From contig JAOZOY010000006.1 in assembly GCA_029933005.1 (NCBI GenBank), positions 1 to 53,653 on the forward strand: a stretch of DNA of 53,653 nucleotides, written 5' to 3'. The translations under genes and the position numbers were made by a program. Shown here piece after piece: positions 22,224 to 30,271 of the stretch. The notes under the pieces were generated by a model. The model was not told where the DNA came from, did not search any database, and saw nothing but the letters and a program-made list of their open reading frames with translations. Each line of letters starts with the position of its first letter. Position 1 is the first letter of the stretch. This DNA is from Deltaproteobacteria bacterium (GTDB lineage: Bacteria > Desulfobacterota > Desulfobulbia > Desulfobulbales > SURF-16).

Positions 22224-23023
22224 CGCCATTACGATCTGATACGTCCAAGACCTCACAAAGGCGTATTATCAAAAATAACAAAACTCTGCGGCGCAAATTT
22301 AACGAGCTTGGCGTTGGCGACATTGTTCTGGGTCGAGTCCGGATGAAACCGTCCGAAGAGTTTCTCCTGCTTGATCTTGTTGAGCGGGGTATTGTCCTGT
22401 ATCCATCTGCCCTGTCCCAGCAGGTTTGCCGCTCAAAAGTTCAGCAGGCTCTACTTTTTTCCAGTTTCATGCTGCCCCATACACATGCAATCCACGATCA
22501 GCATGATATCATGGCCGCTGTAAATCTCTATGATCAACATGGCATCAGCAGGGTTGTTACCAAGCTTGACCGCAAAAATGCAGGTATGGGAATTTACCTC
22601 TGGCAATCCATCGAGGACGTCTATACCCAGGCATCCCTTGGCGTGCTTCCCTTTCCCTTTGTCGTGCAGCCCTTTTTAGCGGAATCCCGGGATGTCCGTG
22701 TTGTTATTCTTGGAGACTATGGGGAGGCCTACAGCAGGCATAATCCGTATAATTTTCGTAATAATCTTCATTGTGGGGGCAGGAGTGAGCCTTATGATCT
22801 TTCTGCTGATCAGTGGCATCTTTGTCATAAAGTTATGGAAAGGGGGAAATTTCCTTATGCCCATATTGATTTGATGATCCACAACGCCACATCATATTTA
22901 GCAGAAATTAATTTGCGCGGGGGGATACGGGGTGCGGCCATTACGCCTGTTGAGTATGCAGAGAAAGTGGAAACTCTCCATGCTGAGGCCTTGGAGAAGA
23001 TAGCAAAGGCTGGGCTGGGCTGA
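22220..23023 (+). CDS. RimK-like ATP-grasp ligase
   Basis: 267 aa. The ATP-grasp core is clear: KLDRKNAGMGIYL (glycine-rich loop and ATP lysine), FVVQPFLAESRDVRVVILGD, the R-H-N-P-Y-N-F-R-N-N segment and HIDLMIHN...YLAEINLRGGIRGA, with the metal-binding Asp/Glu-x-Asn. RimK-like enzymes join an amino acid to a carboxylate on a peptide or small molecule using ATP. The start is TTG 22220, overlapping the previous stop, with GGAG at 22208-22211. The substrate is unknown; the coupled zinc-ribbon protein is the obvious candidate partner. A strong terminator follows at 23047. Confidence 0.83.
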   Translation: MTPLRSDTSKTSQRRIIKNNKTLRRKFNELGVGDIVLGRVRMKPSEEFLLLDLVERGIVLYPSALSQQVCRSKVQQALLFSSFMLPHTHAIHDQHDIMAAVNLYDQHGISRVVTKLDRKNAGMGIYLWQSIEDVYTQASLGVLPFPFVVQPFLAESRDVRVVILGDYGEAYSRHNPYNFRNNLHCGGRSEPYDLSADQWHLCHKVMERGKFPYAHIDLMIHNATSYLAEINLRGGIRGAAITPVEYAEKVETLHAEALEKIAKAGLG

Positions 23024-23046
23024 TTGAGGAAATAACGAGGGGTGAG

Positions 23047-23083
23047 ACAAAAAAGGAAGTGAAAAAATCACTTCCTTTTTTGT
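23047..23083. terminator. Bidirectional intrinsic terminator
   Basis: A perfect 16-bp stem (23047-23062 with 23068-23083) closes a 5-nt A loop. The stem base is A6/T6, giving a U-tract in both directions. It ends the rightward zinc-ribbon/ATP-grasp operon and the leftward dsrC transcript. Confidence 0.92.
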
Positions 23084-23131
23084 AATTAAGTTACTGCAAT
23101 AGCTGGATTCTGCTATCTGAGAACTTAATTA
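23083..23131. other. Second hairpin at the 3' end of dsrC
   Basis: TAATTAAGTT (23083-23092) pairs with AACTTAATTA (23122-23131), 10 bp, with an inner ATAGC/GCTAT stem (23099-23103 and 23112-23116). The arm overlaps the dsrC stop codon. In dsrC mRNA it precedes the terminator and could stabilise the 3' end of this normally abundant transcript. Confidence 0.6.
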
Positions 23132-23449
23132 TACACAACCTGTAGGTTTGGGCAGGCCGGCCATTTTACAGGCTCCTTTACCAGGTCCTGAAGGGAACAG
23201 CTCATAAATTCTTTTCAGCGGATAACCGGTGGTCTTGGACAGAATACGAACCATGGGAGCGATACCGTTTTTCTTGTAGTACTCCTGCAGGGAATTAATT
23301 ACTTTCCAGTGCTCGTCGCTCATTTCGGAAATACCTTCAATTCCTTTTACATACTCAACCCAATCCTCGTTCCATTCCTCTGTTCCCTTGGTCAGGAAGC
23401 CGTCCTCATCTACCTCGTAGCTATGACCATTGTGCTCAACTGTTGCCAT
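23129..23449 (-). CDS. dsrC: Sulfite reductase-associated sulfur carrier DsrC
   Basis: 106 aa. DsrC carries sulfur as a trisulfide between dissimilatory sulfite reductase and the membrane DsrMKJOP complex. The C-terminal arm ends GACKMAGLPKPTGCV with both redox cysteines, Cys94 and Cys105, ten residues apart. This marks true DsrC rather than a one-cysteine TusE-like relative. The start is ATG 23449 with AAGGAGG at about 23459-23465; an upstream in-frame start would place that site inside the gene. It is monocistronic, as is usual, and followed by two hairpins. The dsrAB genes are not in the window. Confidence 0.96.
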   Translation of the reverse strand: MATVEHNGHSYEVDEDGFLTKGTEEWNEDWVEYVKGIEGISEMSDEHWKVINSLQEYYKKNGIAPMVRILSKTTGYPLKRIYELFPSGPGKGACKMAGLPKPTGCV

Positions 23450-23682
23450 GTTGTTGTTCCTCCTTGTTAAAGTCAACTTAAAATAAGCTATATTTAAATA
23501 AAAATTCCTCGATACCAGATTTAAGTTTAGGCCTAAATACTATAGAGATTTCATTTTGTCAAGATGCCAGAGGACAAAGTTACGTTTTTATTTATTGAAA
23601 AAACAGTATCAGCTGACAGCCGCGTAACCAAGATTTGCCTGTGGGGCTTGCTGGTGTTACGCGAACAGGTCTGTTGATAGAT

Positions 23683-23713
23683 AAGCACCTTTAAAAACAG
23701 GGTATAAACTCGG
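23683..23713. repeat. 31-bp dispersed repeat, copy 2 (partner at 1663-1693)
   Basis: Matches 1663-1693 at 27 of 31 positions. It lies just beyond the 3' end of the histidine kinase gene, in the 284-bp gap between that gene and dsrC, which otherwise shows no coding potential and must hold the dsrC promoter. Confidence 0.6.
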
Positions 23714-23733
23714 TTTCCGAAGCGGATGCGGAA

Positions 23734-25185
23734 TTACCCGGACGGAAGTTCAATAACAACGACAAACCCTCCGGCCTCCCTGTTGCCGGCCTTGACTTTT
23801 CCCTGGCAGGCTTCAATACAGGTCTTGACAATGGCCAGACCAAGTCCGGCGCCGCCACTGTTCCTGCTTCTGTCGGGCTCAAGCCTGAAAAAGGGATCAA
23901 AAATACGGTCCAGATATTTTTCAGGCACTCCGGGGCCGCAATCCGCAATTTTGATCAGGGCCATATTGTTTCTTTTTTGTGCCGATATTTCCACAGGACC
24001 GCAATCCCCGCCATAGCGCAGACTGTTTCTCAAGAGATTGGCCAGGGCTCTGGCCAGGAGTTCTGAATTGGCTCTGACTGTAAAATTATCGTCAATCCGC
24101 ATTGTTATTTTAGTATTGTTGATTTTTTCCCGCTCCAGCACCTTATTGACAATGGTCTGAAGATTAACCTTGCCGATGTTGATGTTATCCGGTGTCATTT
24201 CGGCCTTGGAGAAGGACAGGATTTCATTGACCAGCTCAGAGATGTTTTCCGCCTCTTCAGCTACATCAGTAAGATAAGCATGCTGTTGAGGATCAATTTT
24301 ATGTTCGAGCACCCCCAGACCCATCTTGAGGCGGGCCAGGGGTGAACAGAGTTCATGGGCCACATCGCCTAAAAATCGTTTCCGGCCCTGGATAAAATCG
24401 TCAAGCCGTTCAGACATCGTGTTGATGGAGTGGCCTAGTCTGCCTATTTCATCTTTGCGCCTCTCATTCACTCTGATGTCAAAATGTCCTCTGGCAATTT
24501 CTTCCGTGGCCCTGGTCATTGATTTAATCGGCCTTGTCAGGTGGTTGACCATGGGCAGCCACCAGAGGCCGGAGAGAGCCATAATGCCAAGAGCGATACC
24601 AACCAGGGGAAGAAGATCAGGGTAGAGGAGGCCGGAACCCAGGCAGGAATCGGTTACGGCCAGAAGAATAGCCGGTTTAATGGTGTTATCCTGATGGGTT
24701 ATGATGGGTATGGGCATACCCAGCCAGTAACGGGTAGGATTTTGGGTCTGTAAACGGAAAAATCGGGAGACTCCACGATGACTGCCGTTTTTTTGTCCTG
24801 AACCTGCAGGTCTTCCATGGTGTTTGCCAAAATGAAACTGTTTCAATGATTGGATTTTCTCTCTTACTTTTTTCGGTACCGGGATGTCACGGTCTGTAAG
24901 CTTATGCCCGCTCGGGCTCAAAAGCAGAAGATCCACCTTGAATTCCTGACCGTAACGATCCAAAAGCTTATTCCATTGATGTTTCGGTGTAGAGGCCAGT
25001 TCGTGACGAAGCAGGCGGTGCAGGGAACCGGCCTTTTGGGGGGTACTGCCTGCCAGCAGAGAGTCGGGTGGGACATGGAACTGGATCTGGAAAAAAATAA
25101 CGGAAATAAAGGCAAGCAGAACCATGTTCAGAAAAAACCAGAGGAGAATTTTACTGAAAATCGACAGACGTATTTTCATTTCCAT
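23734..25185 (-). CDS. CpxA-like sensor histidine kinase
   Basis: 483 aa. Membrane helix 1 spans about residues 11-36 and helix 2 about 187-216, leaving a ~150-residue periplasmic sensor that is rich in His and basic residues (FHFGKHHGRPAGSG). A HAMP linker (about 213-266) leads to the phospho-acceptor His277 in GDVAHELCSPLARL and the ATPase domain with NLLRNSLRYG, ADCGPGVP and GGAGLGLAIVK. The AHELCSPLARL wording and the divergent CpxP/Spy-like gene point to a Cpx-type envelope-stress system. It overlaps its regulator gene by 10 bp. Confidence 0.88.
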   Translation of the reverse strand: MEMKIRLSIFSKILLWFFLNMVLLAFISVIFFQIQFHVPPDSLLAGSTPQKAGSLHRLLRHELASTPKHQWNKLLDRYGQEFKVDLLLLSPSGHKLTDRDIPVPKKVREKIQSLKQFHFGKHHGRPAGSGQKNGSHRGVSRFFRLQTQNPTRYWLGMPIPIITHQDNTIKPAILLAVTDSCLGSGLLYPDLLPLVGIALGIMALSGLWWLPMVNHLTRPIKSMTRATEEIARGHFDIRVNERRKDEIGRLGHSINTMSERLDDFIQGRKRFLGDVAHELCSPLARLKMGLGVLEHKIDPQQHAYLTDVAEEAENISELVNEILSFSKAEMTPDNINIGKVNLQTIVNKVLEREKINNTKITMRIDDNFTVRANSELLARALANLLRNSLRYGGDCGPVEISAQKRNNMALIKIADCGPGVPEKYLDRIFDPFFRLEPDRSRNSGGAGLGLAIVKTCIEACQGKVKAGNREAGGFVVVIELPSG

Positions 25186-25889
25186 CCCTCTTCATCGAGA
25201 AACATGTAGCCCGCACTTCTGATTGTTTTGATATAGCGTGGATTTTTCGGATCATCTCCCAGTTTACGGCGCAAGGATGAGATATGAACATCAATAGAGC
25301 GATCAAAAACCGTATAATTGCGACCGCTGACCGATTCAAGCAGTTGATCTCTGGACAGAATGCGACCGGCACTGGAGGCCAGGCTGATGAGAAGATCATA
25401 TTCCACCGGGGTCAGATCAAGTTTCGTCCTGTCCTGGAAGATAGTTCTTGCATGTGAAACAATAACAAGGTCTTGGACAACCATTTGATCTTGAGTTTGT
25501 TTTTCATCACATACAGTCGGCTCGCCCGTCATGGCCGAACGTCTGATTACAGCCCTGAGGCGGGCCAGCAGCTCCCTTGATGAAAAGGTCTTGGGGATGT
25601 AGTCATCCGCTCCCATCTCCAGGCCGACGATGCGGTCCATTTCGTCCCCTCGGGCTGTAAACATCAGTACCGGCACATTTGACTCCTGTCGCAGCTGCCG
25701 TAACACATCAAGGCCGTCCATATCGGGCATCATGACATCAAGGATCAGGGCGTCAAAGTTTTCTTCGCGAACGAGAGTAAGTCCTTCTGCTCCGGAATGG
25801 GCGGCGCTGACCTGAAACCCTACTGGTTCAAGATACTCTTGAACCAGGCGGCACAATTTTTTGTCATCATCGATAATCAGTATTTTCAT
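25176..25889 (-). CDS. CpxR-like response regulator, OmpR family
   Basis: 237 aa. The receiver domain has the acidic pocket IDDDK (residues 6-10), the phosphorylated Asp51 in LDVMMPDMDG, and Lys100. Residue 101 is Thr where most receivers have Pro (YIPKTFSS). The winged-helix output domain ends with DVHISSLRRKLGDDP and IRSAGYMF, typical of OmpR/PhoB proteins. It is the first gene of the regulator-kinase operon. The divergent periplasmic gene at 26095 and the 11-bp-spaced direct repeats between them indicate its likely target and autoregulation. Confidence 0.9.
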   Translation of the reverse strand: MKILIIDDDKKLCRLVQEYLEPVGFQVSAAHSGAEGLTLVREENFDALILDVMMPDMDGLDVLRQLRQESNVPVLMFTARGDEMDRIVGLEMGADDYIPKTFSSRELLARLRAVIRRSAMTGEPTVCDEKQTQDQMVVQDLVIVSHARTIFQDRTKLDLTPVEYDLLISLASSAGRILSRDQLLESVSGRNYTVFDRSIDVHISSLRRKLGDDPKNPRYIKTIRSAGYMFLDEEGWK

Positions 25890-25981
25890 GATCCCTGGAG
25901 GAAATGTTGATTGGTTGATTTATCCATCTTCATACTTCATTAAAGAAGAAATACCCTGAACCATAAAAAAAGAAAGCCATC

Positions 25982-26001
25982 TTTACAAAAGATTTACAAA
26001 A
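25982..26001. promoter_or_regulatory. Probable operator for the CpxR-like regulator
   Basis: TTTACAAAA occurs at 25982-25990 and again at 25993-26001, an 11-bp helical-turn spacing typical for OmpR-family dimers. The reverse complement TTTTGTAAA contains GTAAA, the half-site of the E. coli CpxR box. It sits midway between the divergent regulator and CpxP-like genes. Confidence 0.6.
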
Positions 26002-26094
26002 ATAGGGGCTACTCGACATAATTCCTTAACAACCACACCTTATCCTACAGACAACGAAGCAAGAGAAATAATCTCTAACATGGAGGAAATAAAC

Positions 26095-26616
26095 ATGAAA
26101 ACATCTAAAATTTCAAAAACCGTCTTAGCCCTCAGCACCGCTCTGCTTATTATGCCGCTTGCCGGGGCAGCATACGGTTTCGGCCATGGCCATGGCCACG
26201 GTTATTATGGTGACAAGGGGAAGGGGGAGTGCAATTCCAAAAGGTTTGAAAAAAGGTCTGAATATCTCGAGGAGGCATTATCGCTGGATGAAGGCCAGGT
26301 TGCCTTGCTGGAAATCATGCACCAGTCCCGCATGAACCTTAAAGATGAGTTTTACAAGAACAATGATAGCGACTCACGGCCCGGAAAAACCGTGCGTCGT
26401 TCATTTCACCTGTTCAGGGCTGAACTGGATGCCGTCGATCCTGATTTCCAGGCAGTTGGCGAAAAAATAAAAGCTGGATATCAAGGTGAGCACAGCGAAA
26501 GCTTTGAGAAGGCAGTGGATGCCAGGGTCGCTTTTTTGAGCAGTCTGTCCGCTAAACAGCGCTTAAACATGATGGAGATGAAAGGCCGCCGTGGCCGGCA
26601 TCATAGTCGGCAATAA
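26095..26616 (+). CDS. CpxP/Spy-like periplasmic stress protein
   Basis: 173 aa from ATG 26095, behind GGAGG (26082-26086). A signal peptide (MKTSKISKTV then a hydrophobic core ending near AGAAYG) directs export. The mature N-terminus is a His/Gly metal-binding-like run (GHGHGHGYYGDKG). The helical body contains LSLDEGQVALLEIM, and LSAKQRLNMMEM resembles the LTxxQ repeats of CpxP/Spy. Divergent placement from a CpxRA-like pair supports a role as chaperone or feedback inhibitor in envelope stress, possibly metal-linked. The exact function is inference. Confidence 0.78.
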   Translation: MKTSKISKTVLALSTALLIMPLAGAAYGFGHGHGHGYYGDKGKGECNSKRFEKRSEYLEEALSLDEGQVALLEIMHQSRMNLKDEFYKNNDSDSRPGKTVRRSFHLFRAELDAVDPDFQAVGEKIKAGYQGEHSESFEKAVDARVAFLSSLSAKQRLNMMEMKGRRGRHHSRQ

Positions 26617-26620
26617 ACAC

Positions 26621-26654
26621 CCTTGAGAACTCTTCTTTGGGAGAGTTCTCAAGG
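26621..26654. terminator. Hairpin between convergent cpxP-like and nadB genes
   Basis: A perfect 13-bp stem CCTTGAGAACTCT (26621-26633) and AGAGTTCTCAAGG (26642-26654) closes an 8-nt loop. Its right arm includes the nadB stop codon. No U-tract follows, so it may be a bidirectional terminator of low strength or a 3'-end stabiliser. Confidence 0.6.
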
Positions 26655-28262
26655 CTTGCCGATCTGTAATACCGTATTTTTTTTCCAATTCAGATCATCC
26701 TTTTCAGGAAAATCAATGACGTAATGCAGTCCTCTGGATTCTTGACGCAGGAGGGCTGATTGGACGATCAGTTGAGCAATCAGGGCTATATTATGTAATT
26801 CGATAAGATCCGGTGTCAGAAGAAAGTCGTGGAAATGCTGCCTGACATCGGAGACAATTAAATCCAGGCGCTGCTTTACCATGGTCAGCCTCTTGACGCT
26901 GCGAACAATTCCTACATAATTCCACATCAGGCGCCGGATCTGGTCCCAGTTGTGGCTGATCAGAACGCATTCCTCAATTTTTTCCGCCTTGGCGGTGGAC
27001 CAGGGCGGTACATCCGGATAGCTGATCCGGCTGAGTTCTGGCCAGTCACGGCGACACTGTTCAAAGGCCTGATGGGCAAAAACCACGGCCTCAATCAGGG
27101 AGTTGCTGGCCAGTCGGTTACCGCCGTGCAGGCCGGTGCAGGCTGTTTCGCCAAAGGCATAGAGGTGTTTTATGTTGGTCCGGCCCATGGTATCGGTCAA
27201 AACACCGCCACACATATAGTGGGCCGCCGGGACAACGGGAATCGGTTCCCTGGTCATATCAATGCCGTATGACAGGCAGGTCCGGTAAATATTAGGAAAT
27301 CTTTTTTTGATAAAATCAGCCGGCTTGTGACTGATATCGAGAAAAACGCAGTCATCACCGCTTGCCTTCATCTCGGTGTCAATGGCTCGGGCCACGGTAT
27401 CCCGGGTGGCCAGATCACCGCGCGGGTCGTATTTTTTCATGAAAGCGCGTCCTCTTTCATCAACCAGTCTGGCGCCTTCCCCCCTGACGGCCTCGGAAAT
27501 CAGGAAATTTTTGGCCTTGGAATGATAAAGACAGGTGGGATGAAACTGGACAAATTCCAGATTGGCGATTCTGGCGCCGGCCCGATAAGCCATGGCAACA
27601 CCATCGCCGGTGGCAATATCAGGATTGGTGGTGTAGAGATACACCTTGCCCACGCCGCCGGTGCAGAGAACAGTCACCTTGGCCTGGTAGGGGGTGATGG
27701 AGTTATCCTCTCTGTCAAGAACAAAGGCGCCCAGGCAGCGTTCCTGCTCATCTGTTGATTTCAGGCCGGCCCTTGAGGCAATAAGCAGGTCAACGGCCAG
27801 ATGATTTTCCAGAACCGTGATATCCGGATTTTCCGCCACTTTTTTCAGCAGTCCGTGTTCAATTTCTCTGCCGGTGAGATCCTGGGCATGGGCCACCCGC
27901 CGGGCGGAATGACCTCCTTCACGGCCGAGATCAAGCTGGGCCGGATTATTTTCGTCATGGGTGAAGGAGATGCCCTGACGAATTAACTCGTCAATCCGCG
28001 CCGGACCGTTTTCAACCACCATCCTCACCACCTTTTCATCACATAATCCATCTCCGGATCGCAGTGTGTCCTGAATGTGGAGATCAAAAGAATCATTTTC
28101 GGAAAGCACGGCAGCAATGCCGCCCTGGGCCAGGTTGGTGGCTGTATCCACCTTGGCTTTTTTGGTGATGATCGTCACCGAGCCCAGGGTGGCGGCCTTA
28201 AGAGCAAAGGAAAGGCCGGAAATTCCACTGCCGATAACAAGAAAATCAGTTGTACATGTCAT
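26649..28262 (-). CDS. nadB: L-aspartate oxidase
   Basis: 537 aa FAD enzyme of de novo NAD synthesis: aspartate to iminoaspartate, using fumarate when oxygen is absent. FAD-binding motifs are IGSGISGLSFALKA at the N-terminus and LYAFGETACTGLHGGNRLASNSLIEA. The active-site region is FVQFHPTCLY and AVRGEGARLVDERGRAFM. The C-terminal helical domain has the NYVGIVRS segment that distinguishes NadB from succinate dehydrogenase flavoproteins. nadA and nadC are not adjacent. Confidence 0.94.
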   Translation of the reverse strand: MTCTTDFLVIGSGISGLSFALKAATLGSVTIITKKAKVDTATNLAQGGIAAVLSENDSFDLHIQDTLRSGDGLCDEKVVRMVVENGPARIDELIRQGISFTHDENNPAQLDLGREGGHSARRVAHAQDLTGREIEHGLLKKVAENPDITVLENHLAVDLLIASRAGLKSTDEQERCLGAFVLDREDNSITPYQAKVTVLCTGGVGKVYLYTTNPDIATGDGVAMAYRAGARIANLEFVQFHPTCLYHSKAKNFLISEAVRGEGARLVDERGRAFMKKYDPRGDLATRDTVARAIDTEMKASGDDCVFLDISHKPADFIKKRFPNIYRTCLSYGIDMTREPIPVVPAAHYMCGGVLTDTMGRTNIKHLYAFGETACTGLHGGNRLASNSLIEAVVFAHQAFEQCRRDWPELSRISYPDVPPWSTAKAEKIEECVLISHNWDQIRRLMWNYVGIVRSVKRLTMVKQRLDLIVSDVRQHFHDFLLTPDLIELHNIALIAQLIVQSALLRQESRGLHYVIDFPEKDDLNWKKNTVLQIGKP

Positions 28263-28352
28263 GGGATCAGTTCGGTTTGATTTGTTTTCTTCATAAAAGT
28301 GGGTTATTTTTTTAAATCTGTTTTTTTATGCAACTTCAGAAAAGGACGTATC

Positions 28353-28982
28353 ATGTCACAACTCAAACTGGTGATTTTTGACTGCGACGGGGTCATGTTC
28401 GACTCCAAAAACGCCAATAAACTCTATTACAATAAAATTCTGGAAGAATTCGTCCATCCACCCATGACAGAAGAGGAGGTGGATTATATCCACATCCATA
28501 ATGTCATGGATTCTGTACGGTTTATCTTGCGTCATTATCCTGAAGATATTGAAAAGGCCGAGGCCTTCCGGGCGGATCTGGATTACCGTCCCTTTCTGCA
28601 ACACATGAACATGGAGCCGGATCTTATCGAATTTCTTGAGTTTCTAATACCCGATTACGAAAGGGCCATCAGCACGAACCGGACATCAACCATGAGCAAT
28701 ATTCTGGATATTTTCGGTCTGTCTTCTTATTTCGGCAAGGTAATGACGGCCTTTGATGTAGAAAATCCCAAGCCCCACCCCGAGGCCCTGCTTCAAATCC
28801 TCGATCATTACCGGCTCAGGGCAGATGAGGCTGTCTATATTGGTGATTCAATTATTGACCGGGAGCACAGCCAGGCTGCGGGCATGGAGTTAGTTGCCTT
28901 TAAAAATCAGGATCTGTCGGCGGAATATCATGTTTCAACCTTCATGGAAATCACCCGTCTCCCTTTATTTCAAAAAGGATAG
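28353..28982 (+). CDS. HAD-family phosphatase, phosphoglycolate phosphatase-like
   Basis: 209 aa from ATG 28353 behind AAAGGACG; an upstream in-frame start at 28299 adds unconserved residues. Motif I is VIFDCDGVMFDS, motif II ISTNRTS, and motifs III/IV run from NPKPHPEALL to VYIGDSIIDREHSQAAG. This is the subclass IA cap arrangement of Gph/PGMB-like enzymes. The substrate is not determinable. It is followed 7 bp later by an uncharacterised gene, probably in one operon. Confidence 0.85.
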   Translation: MSQLKLVIFDCDGVMFDSKNANKLYYNKILEEFVHPPMTEEEVDYIHIHNVMDSVRFILRHYPEDIEKAEAFRADLDYRPFLQHMNMEPDLIEFLEFLIPDYERAISTNRTSTMSNILDIFGLSSYFGKVMTAFDVENPKPHPEALLQILDHYRLRADEAVYIGDSIIDREHSQAAGMELVAFKNQDLSAEYHVSTFMEITRLPLFQKG

Positions 28983-28989
28983 TTAGACG

Positions 28990-29484
28990 ATGACTTTGAA
29001 CATCAGCCATCTTTTTTTAGCCACTGGCAGTGACGGTCGGACGGCCCACAGTCATGTTCTCCACTTTCTGGATCAGACAACCCTGGTCAAATATGACCGA
29101 ATTCAGATCGTCGAAGAACACATCCTTTCAGCGGAGAACAAAAAATTCTGGCCCAATCTTGAAGGCTCAATTTTAGAAAACCGACTGGTTATTGACAGTC
29201 TTATCAATGAGTTAACAGAATGCGGAGTTAATCGTCTTGATGATATAAAAAAATTTGAGCAGGGTTACCAAAGTAAAATTCTGCATACCATTGCCCATCT
29301 GCTTGACGGTTTTTTCGGCATCGACAGCTGTTTTTTTAACTTGATTGAGGATTCCCACTGGCTGTCCACTGCCCTTAAGGAAAAAATTGTGGAGAATCCA
29401 GATCAATACTGGCTGGTGGAGGCTCATCCGCTTTTTGAGGCCAGCCAGCTTGATCGTGATGTCGTAAGCCAGCATTATAAATAG
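28990..29484 (+). CDS. Uncharacterised protein, 164 aa
   Basis: Begins 7 bp after the HAD gene. The sequence is soluble, largely helical, with a few notable features: FLATGSDGRTAHSH near the N-terminus and the Cys/Phe-rich FFGIDSCFFNLIEDSHWL in the middle. No domain was recognised. Close spacing suggests a shared transcript with the HAD phosphatase. Codon use does not look unusual. Confidence 0.7.
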   Translation: MTLNISHLFLATGSDGRTAHSHVLHFLDQTTLVKYDRIQIVEEHILSAENKKFWPNLEGSILENRLVIDSLINELTECGVNRLDDIKKFEQGYQSKILHTIAHLLDGFFGIDSCFFNLIEDSHWLSTALKEKIVENPDQYWLVEAHPLFEASQLDRDVVSQHYK

Positions 29485-29487
29485 CTG

Positions 29488-29652
29488 GTAACTGTTCAGC
29501 GTAACAACAGGTAATTCTGTCATTTATTTTAAAATTAAACTTTCATGCTTTGTTGTTCCCGCTTGCGGGGATGGAGGTTAGCCGGAATCCAGGAGCTAGC
29601 CACATCTTCTGGATCGAAGTCTACGCTATCTCCGGGTCAAGCCCGGAATGAC
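29488..29652. repeat. Repeat half-site and ERIC-like imperfect palindrome
   Basis: GTAACTGTTCA (29488-29498) is one dispersed-repeat end. From about 29550 follows TTGTTCCCGC and later TTCTGGATCGAAGTC, then GGAATGAC (29645-29652). The same word order (TTGTCATTCCGGC, TTCTGGATCGAAGTC, GGGAATGACGG) occurs at 51817-51952. Confidence 0.55.
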
Positions 29653-29668
29653 ATCGGAATAGCTAAAA

Positions 29669-29917
29669 TTAATGATGGTGATGATGATGATGGTGTCCTT
29701 CCACCTTGCCTCCCAGGCTGTCCAGACTTTTTTCCAGGGCACTGTTTGCCTCGGTCATGGCTGCAATCGCTTTTTCAATGAGATCAGACACATCGGCCTT
29801 GCCCTCATCTTTAGCCACTGCCGCCCATTTTTTGAATTCTTCCTGGTGGCTGTGGCTGTGTTCAATCCAGTGGGGCAGCAAAATTCGTAATTTTTCCAGT
29901 TCGGTTTTTTCGCGCAT
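29669..29917 (-). CDS. Small protein with C-terminal His8 tail (CooJ-like nickel protein)
   Basis: 82 aa. The N-terminus has LPHWIEHSHSHQEEFKKWA, a His-rich helix resembling the 'HWIEHN..H' domain of small nickel-associated proteins. The middle is helical and the protein ends in eight consecutive histidines encoded by alternating CAT/CAC. It starts 1 nt after the stop of the CooT-like gene (TGAGATG). In Rhodospirillum rubrum the nickel proteins CooT and CooJ (His-rich tail) serve CO dehydrogenase, and this pair looks like a counterpart. Nickel binding is inference. Confidence 0.8.
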   Translation of the reverse strand: MREKTELEKLRILLPHWIEHSHSHQEEFKKWAAVAKDEGKADVSDLIEKAIAAMTEANSALEKSLDSLGGKVEGHHHHHHHH

Positions 29918-29918
29918 C

Positions 29919-30122
29919 TCAGTCTCCAGGATTTCTTGTAGTCAGGATGACGGTTCCGGCCAGAAAATCAATTTTTTTAACCTGGGCCCCGGCCACGGTT
30001 TTCGGTTCCTCGAACAGGGTGGTCACGGTGGCCCCCTTTTCCGTCACTTCAAGCAGGGTGGCATTTTCCAGAATTAATTTTTCGCGATCTTCTTTTTCCA
30101 GATAGACACTCATCTGACACAT
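29919..30122 (-). CDS. CooT-family nickel-binding protein
   Basis: 67 aa, starting MCQMSVYLEKEDREKL. The MCxxxVY start, with Cys2 as proposed nickel ligand, and the small beta-barrel-like body (ITNGxxV-type ENATLLEVTEKGATVTTLF, VKKIDFLAGTVIL) match CooT. GAGG precedes the ATG. It forms a two-gene operon with the His8 protein. The client could be CO dehydrogenase, acetyl-CoA synthase or a hydrogenase; none is in the window. Confidence 0.82.
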   Translation of the reverse strand: MCQMSVYLEKEDREKLILENATLLEVTEKGATVTTLFEEPKTVAGAQVKKIDFLAGTVILTTRNPGD

Positions 30123-30271
30123 GGCTATACCTCAATGAACCGTTGTTTATGTTTGCAGAATGTTCTTCCGGGAAAAATTTTAGCAAAAAAAATAAATTTT
30201 CAATGTTTTTTCCGGAATTTCATGGCTTAATTCCTTTTTACTTCACTGATTATTCAACCTTCAGGAAAATT

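Noticed and set aside
29672..29692. Vector-derived His-tag contamination
   Set aside because: The eight His codons end a natural gene coupled to a CooT homologue, mix CAT and CAC, and are flanked by genomic repeats with no vector sequence.
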